This document shows positions 1-7,641 of a DNA stretch of 56,597 nt, piece by piece; the stretch's first letter is position 1; each line of letters begins with the position of its first letter. The notes under the pieces are model-generated. The model was given only the letters and a program-made list of their open reading frames with translations, was not told the DNA's origin and made no database searches. Source of the DNA: Aerococcaceae bacterium DSM 111176 (GTDB taxonomy: Bacteria; Bacillota; Bacilli; Lactobacillales; Aerococcaceae); NCBI GenBank assembly GCA_015863215.1, contig JACBXN010000004.1, forward strand, positions 1 through 56,597, in the 5' to 3' direction. Both the position numbers and the translations under genes were made by a program.

Positions 1-127
1 ATGATCCGAAGGGGTGCCGTTAAAATGAGGGAAAACACGTCAAAAAATTCAATGCATAAAAACAACCAGCGAACTCTATTGGTTTTGAGTTCGCTGGTTG
101 TTTATTTGGGACTTTTTGCCCAGCCCC
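1..127. repeat. Left copy of 127-bp inverted end repeat
   Basis: Bases 1-127 are identical to the reverse complement of 56471-56597, and identity stops exactly at base 128. The copy contains a perfect 15-bp-arm hairpin (61-102) followed by the module GGGACTTTTTGCCCAGCCCC (108-127). Read on the minus strand the hairpin is followed by GTTGTTTTTATG, so it can act as the terminator of the DUF4336 gene. A third, diverged relative of the module lies at 6731-6752. The exact 127-base identity suggests an assembly graph overlap at an interspersed repeat. Confidence 0.9.
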
Positions 128-147
128 ATTTTTCTGTCATAAATATC

Positions 148-897
148 TTACTTTTCCAACCATCTAAACGATCGTTTTAATTCTGCAACACCGTCCATGT
201 CATACCAGCGGCCATGAGCTAAAATAATTTTTTCTGGCTGCCAACCAAGCATCTTGTAATAAGATTTTCGAGCAGTAATTTTATTGCCAGTAAAAGTTAA
301 GCGGAAATCGAGCGGTGTTTTACCGTCTGGATGGGCGATACCAGCAAGTTTATAAATTAAACGCCACCACCTATGTTTGGAATGTTGGGGTTCAAAATTT
401 TCAATCAAGTCGGCGAGTATCAAAGTCTGGCTAGATTTATGGAAAAAGACGACCTCTTCCATCACTGCACTACCTTTAAATATGAGTTGATCAATCTCAA
501 TTGACCATTCAGGGGGCGCTTGGTTAGTCAAGTCATGGTCAAAAGTTACTTCAATATTTTGACTTGCGGCTCTTTTATCTACACCTGGACTTGCCCAAGC
601 GATCGCATCGGGATAATAATTTTGCCACTCTGAAATATAGGCATAGTGAATCATATTAGGAGAGACTAAGTGTTTAACTGGTCCTAATTGATTAATTTCA
701 GCGATTAAATTAGGAGTTGCTTGAATCGGTGAATGACACCAAAGAGAGCCATCGTTTAATTTAATGATCGTCATTCGTGTTGAAAAGGGGATAGAGCCAA
801 TTTTAATATCCATATTTATCTGAGGACCATCCACAATCCAAATATTTTCTGCGACAGGTTTTAGAGTGTTCAAAGGTTCGTACACATGGACTGACAT
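148..897 (-). CDS. DUF4336 domain-containing protein
   Basis: The product is about 249 residues and resembles DUF4336 proteins, a family distantly related to metallo-beta-lactamase-fold hydrolases; the enzymatic role is not known. Visible family features are the N-terminal block around VAENIWIVDGP and the segment around LVSPNMIHYAYISEW. No signal peptide or membrane segment is seen. The open frame extends to a GTG at 906, but that GTG overlaps the GAGG ribosome site, so the ATG at 897, eight bases downstream of GAGG, is the better start. It stands alone, with the end-repeat hairpin behind it as terminator. Confidence 0.75.
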   Translation of the reverse strand: MSVHVYEPLNTLKPVAENIWIVDGPQINMDIKIGSIPFSTRMTIIKLNDGSLWCHSPIQATPNLIAEINQLGPVKHLVSPNMIHYAYISEWQNYYPDAIAWASPGVDKRAASQNIEVTFDHDLTNQAPPEWSIEIDQLIFKGSAVMEEVVFFHKSSQTLILADLIENFEPQHSKHRWWRLIYKLAGIAHPDGKTPLDFRLTFTGNKITARKSYYKMLGWQPEKIILAHGRWYDMDGVAELKRSFRWLEK

Positions 898-906
898 CGC
901 TTTCAC

Positions 907-1215
907 CTCGTATCTTTTTTGTCAGTATAGCATAAAGTTGTGGAATTCTTTTCATGAAAGGTTGCAATTGAAGTAAAAATCTGATAAATTATAAAATGAT
1001 TAGAAAAACGTTAAGGAAAGAAGAGAATAAAATGTTCCATACAAATTCATCTATCATTATTATTATTAAGAATAGGACTTCCAGCTTATAGAATATTTCT
1101 ATAACAGGTGGTCCTATTCGTGATGGATGAATGGGACATCGCCAAGAGGCCTTCCCATTTTATATGTGGGGAGGCCTCTTTTGTTTTTCTAAAAAATTTT
1201 AGGAGTGTGAGGAAT
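907..1215 (+). promoter_or_regulatory. Structured 5' leader with terminator (candidate attenuator)
   Basis: This gap holds the leader of the transporter gene at 1216. A likely promoter lies near 967-1000 (TTGAAG, then TATAAAAT). Bases 1070-1119 fold into GAATAGGAC paired with GTCCTATTC, enclosing an internal loop and an inner hairpin (TTATAGAA with TTCTATAA). A strong intrinsic terminator follows at 1144-1188 (AAGAGGCC with GGCCTCTT, then TTTTGTTTTT), about 30 bases before the start codon. A conserved-looking domain followed by a terminator and then a gene is typical of a riboswitch or attenuator. I could not match it to a known class; it lacks T-box and purine riboswitch signatures. Confidence 0.5.
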
Positions 1216-2208
1216 ATGAAGGTATTAAGTAAAGTCAATGTATTATTTCGCGATTATTTAGCTTGGATTGTAGTTTTAACAGCAGGTGCTGCCCTAATTA
1301 TTCCACAAGCATTCACGTGGTTAGCGGCTTGGGTAACTTTAATGTTGCAATTTATTATGTTCACTATGGGTGCGACAATGAAGCCGTCCGACTTTAGTCA
1401 AGTTTTTAAACAACCTTTAAAAGTATTCGTTGTCGTCTTGTCGCAATATTTATTCATGCCGCTATCGGCTTTTGTTCTAGCACGTTTATTCCAATTGCCA
1501 AATGAGATTGCATTAGGATTAATTTTAGTTGGTTCAGTACCAGGTGGGACATCTTCCAATGTAATTACTTATCTAGCAAATGGGGATGTGCCATTATCAA
1601 TTACAGCTACGTCAGTTTCAACATTGTTATCACCGTTACTAACGCCATTGATGTTGTCATTTTATGGTGGAGCTTATGTAGAAATTGCATTTTGGCCGAT
1701 GTTTGTGTCGATTCTACAAGTCGTCTTATTACCTATTGTGTTAGGGTTAGTAGCAAATCACTTCTTAGGTAGTTATGCTGAAAAAGCGAGCCAATCACTG
1801 CCTACTTTATCATCGATCGCTGTTTTAATGGTACTCGCCGGAACGGTTGCGGTTAACCAAGCAAATATTGTCTCAAGTGGTTTACTCATCTTTGCTGTTG
1901 TTTTCGTTCATAATGTTTCTGGATATGGTATGGGGTATGTTGTCAGTCGCATGATGGGATATTCTAAAGAATCAACAAGAGCGATTGCGATTGAAATTGG
2001 ATTACAAAACACTGGACTTGCTTCAAGTTTAGGGATGACACATTTCAGCCCATTAACTGCACTAGCTGGAGCTGTAGGAGCGTTAGTCCATACATTATTT
2101 GGTAGTATTTATGCAAGTTTATGTGCTCAGAAAGACTTACGTGAAGCTACTTCTGGAAATTCAACTGCTTCTGGGAGTACCGTAGTCTCAACACAAAATG
2201 TGAAATAA
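1216..2208 (+). CDS. BASS-family (bile acid:sodium symporter) transporter
   Basis: The product is about 330 residues with nine or ten hydrophobic helices. It belongs to the bile acid/sodium symporter superfamily, whose members import organic anions such as ketopantoate (PanS type) with sodium. Family marks are the segment VGSVPGGTSSNVITYLA and the late helix EIGLQNTGLASSL, the two broken-helix sites that bind sodium and substrate. The frame is open back to 1108, but that stretch is the leader and its terminator; ATG 1216 follows GTGAGGAAT. A dehydrogenase gene follows 45 bases downstream, presumably in one transcript. The substrate is not determined. Confidence 0.85.
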   Translation: MKVLSKVNVLFRDYLAWIVVLTAGAALIIPQAFTWLAAWVTLMLQFIMFTMGATMKPSDFSQVFKQPLKVFVVVLSQYLFMPLSAFVLARLFQLPNEIALGLILVGSVPGGTSSNVITYLANGDVPLSITATSVSTLLSPLLTPLMLSFYGGAYVEIAFWPMFVSILQVVLLPIVLGLVANHFLGSYAEKASQSLPTLSSIAVLMVLAGTVAVNQANIVSSGLLIFAVVFVHNVSGYGMGYVVSRMMGYSKESTRAIAIEIGLQNTGLASSLGMTHFSPLTALAGAVGALVHTLFGSIYASLCAQKDLREATSGNSTASGSTVVSTQNVK

Positions 2209-2253
2209 TCGATCGTCGTCTGTAACTTGGTATTTGAGAGGAGAAAGTTTATT

Positions 2254-3324
2254 ATGTTGAAATTAAGTCAAGTCGTTCGTCCGGGGCCAGCTCAATTTAT
2301 TTGTGAATCGGGGGCATTAAGTCTCCTTGATGAAAAATTAAGTGTCTTTAAAAATCCGGTATTAATTACTGGAGAGAAGTCTTATGATGCGTTCAAAAAA
2401 CATTATCCAGGAGAGCGTGACTTCACAGTCTTACGTTATAATCGTACATCTTCGCATGAAGACATGGAACGTTTAGCTTCCCAAATTCCTGAAGGGACTG
2501 ACGTCCTAGTTGGAATCGGAGGTGGAACGGCCTTAGATACGACAAAGGGAACGGCATCGATGTTAGGGATTGACTTAATTACTATTCCGACGGTTTTAGG
2601 AACATGTGCAGGATTTACTCCGTTATCAGTTGTATATCATCCAGACCATACTTTTAAAGAGGTGGAATACTATGAAAGAGGAATCCATTTATGCTTAATG
2701 GATTTAAATTTATTAATAGAGTCACCGAAACAATACTTCATGGGTGGCATTGGCGACACGCTAGCCAAATGGTACGAAGCTAAAGGGATCACAGAGCATG
2801 TTGAAGGTGAATTACCAGCAATGGTTGAAGTTGGTTTAAGTACAGCAAAAGTAACGCAAGAAATCTTATTACGCGATACGAAAGATGGCCTTGCCAGTTT
2901 AGAAGCTAAAACAGTTACACCAGCCTTTGAACGACTAGCAGAAACAATTGTAGGAGTGGCGGGCACAGTTGGTGGCTTTGCGGGAGAATACGGTCGAATG
3001 GCTGGCGCGCATGCCGTCCATAATGGGATGTCATTAGTTCCAGAAACTCATGCGTATGAACATGGCGTGAAGGTGGCTTATGGTGTCTTGGTGCAATTAG
3101 TAGCTGCTGGTAAAGATAGCGATGTAGCAACATTACTACCGTTCTATAAAGAAAATAATTTCCCAGCCAAGTTATCAGACTTTGGGGTGAAAGAAGATTT
3201 AGAAGCCAAAATTAATGTTGTAGCAGAATTTGCTGCGTCTGATGCCGAAACATTCAATTTAGCCGTAAAAAATGTGACCACAGAGCAAGTTAGAGACGCA
3301 ATGTTAACATTAGAAGCAAAATAA
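2254..3324 (+). CDS. Iron-containing alcohol/glycerol dehydrogenase family protein
   Basis: The product is 356 residues, the usual size of the GldA-like branch of the iron-containing alcohol dehydrogenases. The NAD-binding motif GIGGGTALDTTKG is at about residues 87-99. Likely metal ligands are Asp168 (GGIGDTLAKW), His253 (GAHAVHNGM) and His270 (ETHAYEHG), matching the Asp-His-His set of glycerol dehydrogenase. ATG 2254 lies ten bases after GAGAGGAG. It shares a transcript with the BASS transporter, which suggests it reduces or oxidises the imported compound; that is inference. The actual alcohol or keto substrate cannot be named. Confidence 0.8.
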   Translation: MLKLSQVVRPGPAQFICESGALSLLDEKLSVFKNPVLITGEKSYDAFKKHYPGERDFTVLRYNRTSSHEDMERLASQIPEGTDVLVGIGGGTALDTTKGTASMLGIDLITIPTVLGTCAGFTPLSVVYHPDHTFKEVEYYERGIHLCLMDLNLLIESPKQYFMGGIGDTLAKWYEAKGITEHVEGELPAMVEVGLSTAKVTQEILLRDTKDGLASLEAKTVTPAFERLAETIVGVAGTVGGFAGEYGRMAGAHAVHNGMSLVPETHAYEHGVKVAYGVLVQLVAAGKDSDVATLLPFYKENNFPAKLSDFGVKEDLEAKINVVAEFAASDAETFNLAVKNVTTEQVRDAMLTLEAK

Positions 3325-3334
3325 TATAAGAAGT

Positions 3335-3380
3335 CCGCATAAAATCATTGTCTGAGAGATAATGATTTTATGCGGTTTTT
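3335..3380 (+). terminator. Intrinsic terminator after the dehydrogenase gene
   Basis: CCGCATAAAATCATT pairs with AATGATTTTATGCGG and is followed by a T run. A closely similar hairpin lies behind trmL at 38176-38220. Confidence 0.85.
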
Positions 3381-3577
3381 AGTGGTTATTATTGTTCTGG
3401 GTCTGGAATATGCATAAAATATTTACATATAATAGAAGGAATTGAAATTTTAAACGTTTAAAATTGACATTGAAGAGGGAATACTTTTAAATTAATAATT
3501 TTTTCACAAAATATAGGACATAAGATATAATTTACTGCTATAATAGGGGTAATTATGTTCAGAAAGAAGGAATCTCA

Positions 3578-4363
3578 TTGAATTTTAGGGAATTAGTGAC
3601 GGGTGCGGTTCACAAGAAGGAAAATTTGATCGATAATGATTTACTCCGATATTGTTTGCGGTCAGTTTATGCAGGGGCGTATTTAACACTTTCAACAGCG
3701 GCGGGGGCATTTATGGTAACGCGCATGTTTCCTGACGCACCGGGCATGGCCGGCGTAATCTATGCCTTTTTATTTGCGTTTGGACTCGTATATATTCTAT
3801 TTCTCGGAGGCGAATTAGCAACGAGTAATATGATGTATACGACTGCAGGTTTGTATTTCAAGGAATTGAAGGTATCAAAACAATTTAAGATTTTAATTAT
3901 TTGTACATTATTTAATTTAATCGGTGCCTTTTTCATGGCTTGGCTATTTTCATTTATGCCACATTTTAAAGAAATGCCATCAGATTATATATTAGCTAAT
4001 ACAGTAAATGCTAAATTAGCTAAGCCGGTCGTAAACTTGATCGTAGAGGGGATCATTGCGAATGTCTTTGTTAACTTAGCTATTTTAAGTTTTATGTTAG
4101 TGAAGAATCAAGTTGGTCGTATTATTTTAGTCTTAACTGCTGTAACAATGTTTGTGGCACTTGGGACTGAACACGTGATCGCAAACTTTGCGTCATTTGG
4201 TTTAGTATATTTTTCAGATTCAGGTGGACAATTCAGCTTCATTTCGTTTATAATTCAGTGGTTCTGGGTTTGGGTAGGTAATCTAATCGGAGGCGGTATT
4301 TTCATCGGTCTAGGCTATGCGTATCTAAACCATCCTAAAAGTAAATATATTGAGTCTGTGTAA
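3578..4363 (+). CDS. Formate/nitrite transporter (FNT) family channel
   Basis: The product is 261 residues with six hydrophobic helices, the normal size for FocA/NirC/HSC anion channels. Characteristic segments are GGELATSN (77-84), one of the broken-helix loops, and GTEHVIANF with the central histidine His199, which corresponds to the pore His of FocA. The start is a TTG at 3578 spaced seven bases from AAGGA. It probably exports or imports formate or a similar small acid, which fits a fermentative organism; the ion cannot be decided between formate, nitrite and hydrosulfide. It is transcribed alone, upstream of the L20 leader. Confidence 0.85.
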   Translation: MNFRELVTGAVHKKENLIDNDLLRYCLRSVYAGAYLTLSTAAGAFMVTRMFPDAPGMAGVIYAFLFAFGLVYILFLGGELATSNMMYTTAGLYFKELKVSKQFKILIICTLFNLIGAFFMAWLFSFMPHFKEMPSDYILANTVNAKLAKPVVNLIVEGIIANVFVNLAILSFMLVKNQVGRIILVLTAVTMFVALGTEHVIANFASFGLVYFSDSGGQFSFISFIIQWFWVWVGNLIGGGIFIGLGYAYLNHPKSKYIESV

Positions 4364-4389
4364 TACTTTTAAATTTTTTAAAAAAGTAC

Positions 4390-4418
4390 TTGCATTAAAA
4401 AATAGTACGTGGTACTAT
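4390..4418 (+). promoter_or_regulatory. Promoter of the infC operon
   Basis: TTGCAT (4390-4395) and TACTAT (4413-4418) are separated by 17 bp, just upstream of the L20 leader. Confidence 0.6.
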
Positions 4419-4424
4419 ATACAG

Positions 4425-4562
4425 GTTGAGAAAACAAGTAGAAACGAGCCGTTTCTCGCCTGGCATATCAGTGTCACAGGCAAATAGACAATTCCTGCCA
4501 TATTTTTGTGTGGGATTATTGTGTATTACGGCAAGTTCATCTACTGGGTGAACTTGTTTTTT
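4425..4562 (+). promoter_or_regulatory. L20 leader (ribosomal protein autoregulatory leader)
   Basis: The position in front of infC-rpmI-rplT, the long leader with mutually exclusive pairings, and the final terminator (CAAGTTCATC with GGTGAACTTG and seven T, 4532-4562) match the L20 leader known in Firmicutes. There, excess L20 protein binds the leader and provokes termination before infC. The pairing was judged by eye; the terminator itself is clear. Confidence 0.75.
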
Positions 4563-4611
4563 TATGGTTCGTTTTATGATGGAATCTCAAAATACTATGG
4601 AGGTGGAAGTT

Positions 4612-5124
4612 ATCGTTAAAGAAGTACCAATTAACGAAAATATTCGCGCACGTGAACTACGTGTTATTGGAGACAATGGTGATCAAATCGGTGTTAAATC
4701 GTTACAAGATGCATTAACTATTGCAGAATCTTTCGAATTAGATTTAGTTTTAGTATCCCCACAAGCCAAACCACCCGTTGCTAGAATTATGGACTACGGT
4801 AAATACCGTTATGAGCTTCAAAAGAAAGAAAAAGAACAACGTAGAAATCAAAAGACAGTAAGTCTTAAAGAAGTACGTTTATCTCCTTCAATTGAAGACC
4901 ATGATTATCAAACAAAATTACGTCAAGCAATTAAGTTCCTTGAAAAAGGAGATAAAGTAAAAGCATCAATCCGTTTCCGCGGGCGTGCAATTACTCATAA
5001 AGATTTAGGGCGCGACGTCTTAGAAGATTTTATTGATGATACCAGCGATATCGCAACGGTAGAACAACGTCCGAAAATGGAAGGGCGTAGTATGTTTACA
5101 ATTATAGCGCCAAAATCAGAATAA
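4612..5124 (+). CDS. infC: Translation initiation factor IF-3
   Basis: IF-3 keeps the 30S subunit free and checks the initiator tRNA-start codon pair. The product is about 170 residues, with the N-domain ([13 protein letters not shown]) and C-domain ([11 protein letters not shown]) joined by a basic linker ([11 protein letters not shown]). The start is unusual: a strong GGAGGTGG at 4599-4606 is followed five bases later by the in-frame ATC at 4612. The only in-frame ATGs (4564, 4579, 4582 region and 4597) lack ribosome sites, or overlap this one. Rare non-AUG starts on infC are known from other bacteria and serve autoregulation. It heads the infC-rpmI-rplT operon. Confidence 0.9.
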   Translation: MVKEVPINENIRARELRVIGDNGDQIGVKSLQDALTIAESFELDLVLVSPQAKPPVARIMDYGKYRYELQKKEKEQRRNQKTVSLKEVRLSPSIEDHDYQTKLRQAIKFLEKGDKVKASIRFRGRAITHKDLGRDVLEDFIDDTSDIATVEQRPKMEGRSMFTIIAPKSE

Positions 5125-5155
5125 TAGTTATATTTATTTTTAGGAGGAATTTTTC

Positions 5156-5353
5156 ATGCCAAAACAAAAAACACACCGTGGACTTGCAAAACGTGTTAAA
5201 AAGACAGGTTCAGGAAAATTAAAACGCTCACGCGCATTTACTAGTCACCGTATGCACGGTAAAACTAAAAAGCAACGTCGTCAATTACGTCAAGCTGAAT
5301 TAGTTCATGCATCAGACTACAAACGTATCAAACAACTAATCGCAAACTTATAA
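5156..5353 (+). CDS. rpmI: 50S ribosomal protein L35
   Basis: The product is 65 residues, very basic, and starts [28 protein letters not shown] is the typical L35 core. It is the middle gene of infC-rpmI-rplT. ATG 5156 follows TAGGAGGAA. Length and sequence are normal for the family. Confidence 0.97.
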   Translation: MPKQKTHRGLAKRVKKTGSGKLKRSRAFTSHRMHGKTKKQRRQLRQAELVHASDYKRIKQLIANL

Positions 5354-5382
5354 TATCTAGATAACCAAGGAGGAATTCACTT

Positions 5383-5736
5383 ATGGCACGTGTTAAAGGT
5401 GGCTATACTACTCGTCAACGTCGTAAACGTACAATTAAATTAGCAAAAGGTTATTACGGAGCTAAAAGCATCAACTTCAAGATGGCTAAACAAGCTGTTA
5501 TGAAGTCACATATGTATGCATTCCGTGACCGTCGTCAAACAAAACGTAATTTCCGTCGTTTATGGATCACTCGTATTAATGCTGCAGCTCGCCAAAACGG
5601 CATCAGCTACTCAGTATTAATGAACGGCTTAAACAAAGCTGGTATCGAAGTAAACCGTAAAATGTTAGCGGATATTGCTGTTAACGACGCAGAAGCATTC
5701 TCAGCAATCGTTGAGCAAGCTAAAGCTGCATTATAA
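5383..5736 (+). CDS. rplT: 50S ribosomal protein L20
   Basis: The product is 117 residues with the highly basic N-terminal extension ([15 protein letters not shown]) and the globular C-domain. L20 is an early 50S assembly protein that binds 23S rRNA and represses its own operon through the leader at 4425-4562. ATG 5383 follows AAGGAGGAA. The final codons, encoding AKAAL and the stop, and the terminator behind them are the source of a four-copy 119-bp tandem array downstream. Confidence 0.97.
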   Translation: MARVKGGYTTRQRRKRTIKLAKGYYGAKSINFKMAKQAVMKSHMYAFRDRRQTKRNFRRLWITRINAAARQNGISYSVLMNGLNKAGIEVNRKMLADIAVNDAEAFSAIVEQAKAAL

Positions 5737-5743
5737 TTATTAA

Positions 5744-5780
5744 AGTGGACTTATCTCTGTGGGTGGTAAGTCTTTTTTTC
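5744..5780 (+). terminator. Native terminator of the infC-rpmI-rplT operon
   Basis: GGACTTAT and the matching GTAAGTC form the stem, followed by seven T. The same hairpin recurs in each of the four 119-bp units that follow. Confidence 0.85.
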
Positions 5781-5790
5781 TGCTGTCATT

Positions 5791-6280
5791 TCCGCATGTG
5801 AGTCCGTAATGTTGCTGAAGCAACAACGGTCTCAGCAGCTAAAGCGGCTTTATAATTACTGAACTAGACTTATTACAATTTGTAGTAAGTCTATTTTTGT
5901 GGCTTCATGTCCGCATGTGGGTCCGTAATGTTGCTGAAGCACCAACGGTCTCAGCAGCTAAAGCGGCTTTATAATTACTGAACTAGACTTATTACAATTT
6001 GTAGTAAGTCTATTTTTGTGGATTTATGTCCGCATGTGAACTCGTAAAGGTGCTGAAGCACCAACGATTTCAGCAGCTAAAGCTGCATTATAATATAATT
6101 TATAGACTTATCATTGTGGGTGGTAAGTCTATTTTTGTGGATTTATGTCCGCATGTGAGTCCGTAATGTTGCTGAAGCACCAACGGTCTCAGCAGCTAAA
6201 GCTGCATTATAATATAGTTAGTAGACTTATTACAGTTTGTAGTAAGTCTATTTTTGTGGATTCATTTCCGCATGTGATCG
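5791..6280 (+). repeat. Four 119-bp tandem units made of the rplT tail plus terminator
   Basis: The landmark TCCGCATGTG starts at 5791, 5910, 6029, 6148 and 6267, so each step is exactly 119 bp and the last copy is partial. Each unit carries an rplT-like 3' end that would read AEAPTVSAAKAAL and a stop (native: [15 protein letters not shown] and a stop), then a hairpin AGACTTA...TAAGTCT with a T run. The stop codons at 5853 and 5734 also differ by 119, so the native gene end is in the same register. No start codons or ribosome sites are evident, so the copies are not genes. Confidence 0.9.
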
Positions 6281-6290
6281 CAAATGCTAT

Positions 6291-6490
6291 CAAATGGGTA
6301 ACAACTATCTGATATTTTAAAGTTGTTATTCATAGACACTCAAACTGGGTAACAAATACCTGATAATCTAAAGTTGTTATTAAAAAACATTCGAATGGGT
6401 AATAACTATCTGATAATCTAAAGTTGTTATTAAAAAACACTCAAAGTGAGTAATAACTATCTATGTTTACAAAGTTGTTACCCATAAGCT
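6291..6490. repeat. Hairpin array A, four units of 50-51 bp
   Basis: Units begin at 6296, 6347, 6397 and 6448. Each holds TAACAACT or TAATAACT, a short loop region, and AGTTGTTA, so every unit can form an imperfect hairpin. It lies directly behind the 119-bp array, and no coding function is seen. Confidence 0.8.
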
Positions 6491-6512
6491 ATCCTATCTA
6501 AAATTTTCAAAT

Positions 6513-6656
6513 GAGGGAAAAAAAACAAGAATGGAAGTATAGAACTTCCCTGTTATTGCCAATCGAGGGAAAAACACAGGAACTCAAGTTGAGATTTTCC
6601 CTGAAACCACGAATCGAGGGAAAACCCCAGAATAAAAATAGAGAATTTCCCTGGAG
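6513..6656. repeat. Hairpin array B, three units of 51-52 bp
   Basis: Units begin at 6513, 6565 and 6616. Each has GAGGGAAAA at one side and TTTTCCCTG or a variant at the other, forming hairpins. The sequence is unrelated to array A but the spacing is the same. The open frame that crosses it at 6511-6732 is a product of the repeat. Confidence 0.8.
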
Positions 6657-6677
6657 ATTTATTCACAGCACACAAAA

Positions 6678-6756
6678 ACCGCATAAGATCGTTGTTATCA
6701 CAACAACAATCTTATGCGGTTTGCCATTTTAGGACTTATTGCCCAGTCCCCATTTT
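6678..6756. repeat. Hairpin plus GGACTTATTGCCCAG module (relative of the window-end repeat)
   Basis: A strong hairpin (ACCGCATAAGAT with ATCTTATGCGGT, 6678-6720) is followed by AGGACTTATTGCCCAGTCCC (6731-6750). The order, hairpin then module, is the same as at 61-127, with a different hairpin. On the minus strand the stem is followed by GGTTTTTGTG, so it probably terminates spxH. Confidence 0.65.
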
Positions 6757-6772
6757 AAATTTATAAATGTGT

Positions 6773-7477
6773 CTAGTTTTTCTTATTGTGGACAAGTTTT
6801 AATTTTGGAACGAAAGCTTTATTGACTGTTTTCTCATCTTCTTTTTGGATACGGTAGAAGTTTCGTTCAGAAAAGTCATCGAGCGTTTCAAATATCGACT
6901 CGACATTGATATCATTACCACAAATATATTCAGCGGATGCTGACTGGTGTTCGTAAATTACCAGGGTAGGTGTTTGAATAACATTCATATCATGGGCAAT
7001 TGTTTGGTCTTTTAAGTATAATTTTTTAACGAGATCAGAATCTAAGTCTGATAGAAAAATATCGATATCTAATGAAAGTTCGTTAGCAATATCCAACATA
7101 TTTTCCCGGTTAAAGCAGTCCACATCTTTACAAAAAGCTTCTTGGATTGCAAGTAAAAATTTACGCCCATTTTTCTTGCTTTGCATATTTGCTGCTTTGT
7201 AAGCAAGAGAAGCTAAATAAATTTTTTGGAAGATTTCGTTTCGGGTAGATAAGTCGGGTTTTTCTAAGTTAATTTGTTCAAAATAAGCTTCGGCAATGCC
7301 GACATTATTAAATGGTAAAATATGAACGTCAACATTTTCTGAAATCTGTTGATATACTGTCATTAGGTTGTGTTCGCTACGCAAACACTCTTGACCAAGG
7401 GGATTGATGAATAAATACAGTTCAAACATACTAGGTATCCCATTCATGCGGTAATCTACATAGTATTTCGCACTCAC
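6773..7477 (-). CDS. spxH: SpxH/YjbH-type thioredoxin-fold adaptor (DsbA family)
   Basis: The product is about 234 residues. SpxH (YjbH) proteins deliver the stress regulator Spx to ClpXP for degradation. The N-terminal thioredoxin-like segment FELYLFINPLGQEC corresponds to the DPLCPEC region of Bacillus YjbH, but the first Cys of the CxxC is Gly here, leaving one Cys. The later TPTLVIY is the cis-Pro segment of the thioredoxin fold. The start is GTG 7477, eight bases after AGGAG, or TTG 7480, five bases after it. It is divergent from relQ-nadK-rluA-mgtE, a neighbourhood shared with Bacillus yjbH/yjbM/ppnK. Confidence 0.85.
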   Translation of the reverse strand: MSAKYYVDYRMNGIPSMFELYLFINPLGQECLRSEHNLMTVYQQISENVDVHILPFNNVGIAEAYFEQINLEKPDLSTRNEIFQKIYLASLAYKAANMQSKKNGRKFLLAIQEAFCKDVDCFNRENMLDIANELSLDIDIFLSDLDSDLVKKLYLKDQTIAHDMNVIQTPTLVIYEHQSASAEYICGNDINVESIFETLDDFSERNFYRIQKEDEKTVNKAFVPKLKLVHNKKN

Positions 7478-7641
7478 CAATTCATCTCCTTTCTTTAATG
7501 TATTACTATTATCATAACAATGTTAACAAAAATTAATATAGAATTGCAAATATTAAGCATTTCTATACAAGATCAATTTAAAACAAAGAGATTATTACGC
7601 CTTTCTATGTTAAAATAGTACGGTATGGATTGGAGGAAGTT

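Noticed and set aside
1062-1125. GGTGGTCC in the BASS leader as a T-box core
   Set aside because: The NCCA-binding context (GGTGGNACCGCG) is not met, no specifier loop or stem I motifs are seen, and the leader is too short.
2670-3133. Minus-strand frames within the dehydrogenase gene
   Set aside because: They are shadows of the clearly coding plus-strand frame.
5791-6280. CRISPR-like appearance of the regular arrays
   Set aside because: Repeats are contiguous without unique spacers, units are 119 or about 50 bp, and no cas genes are present.
6511-6732. 73-codon plus-strand frame behind the L20 gene
   Set aside because: It runs through hairpin array B and the next hairpin; no ribosome site and no similarity to a known protein.
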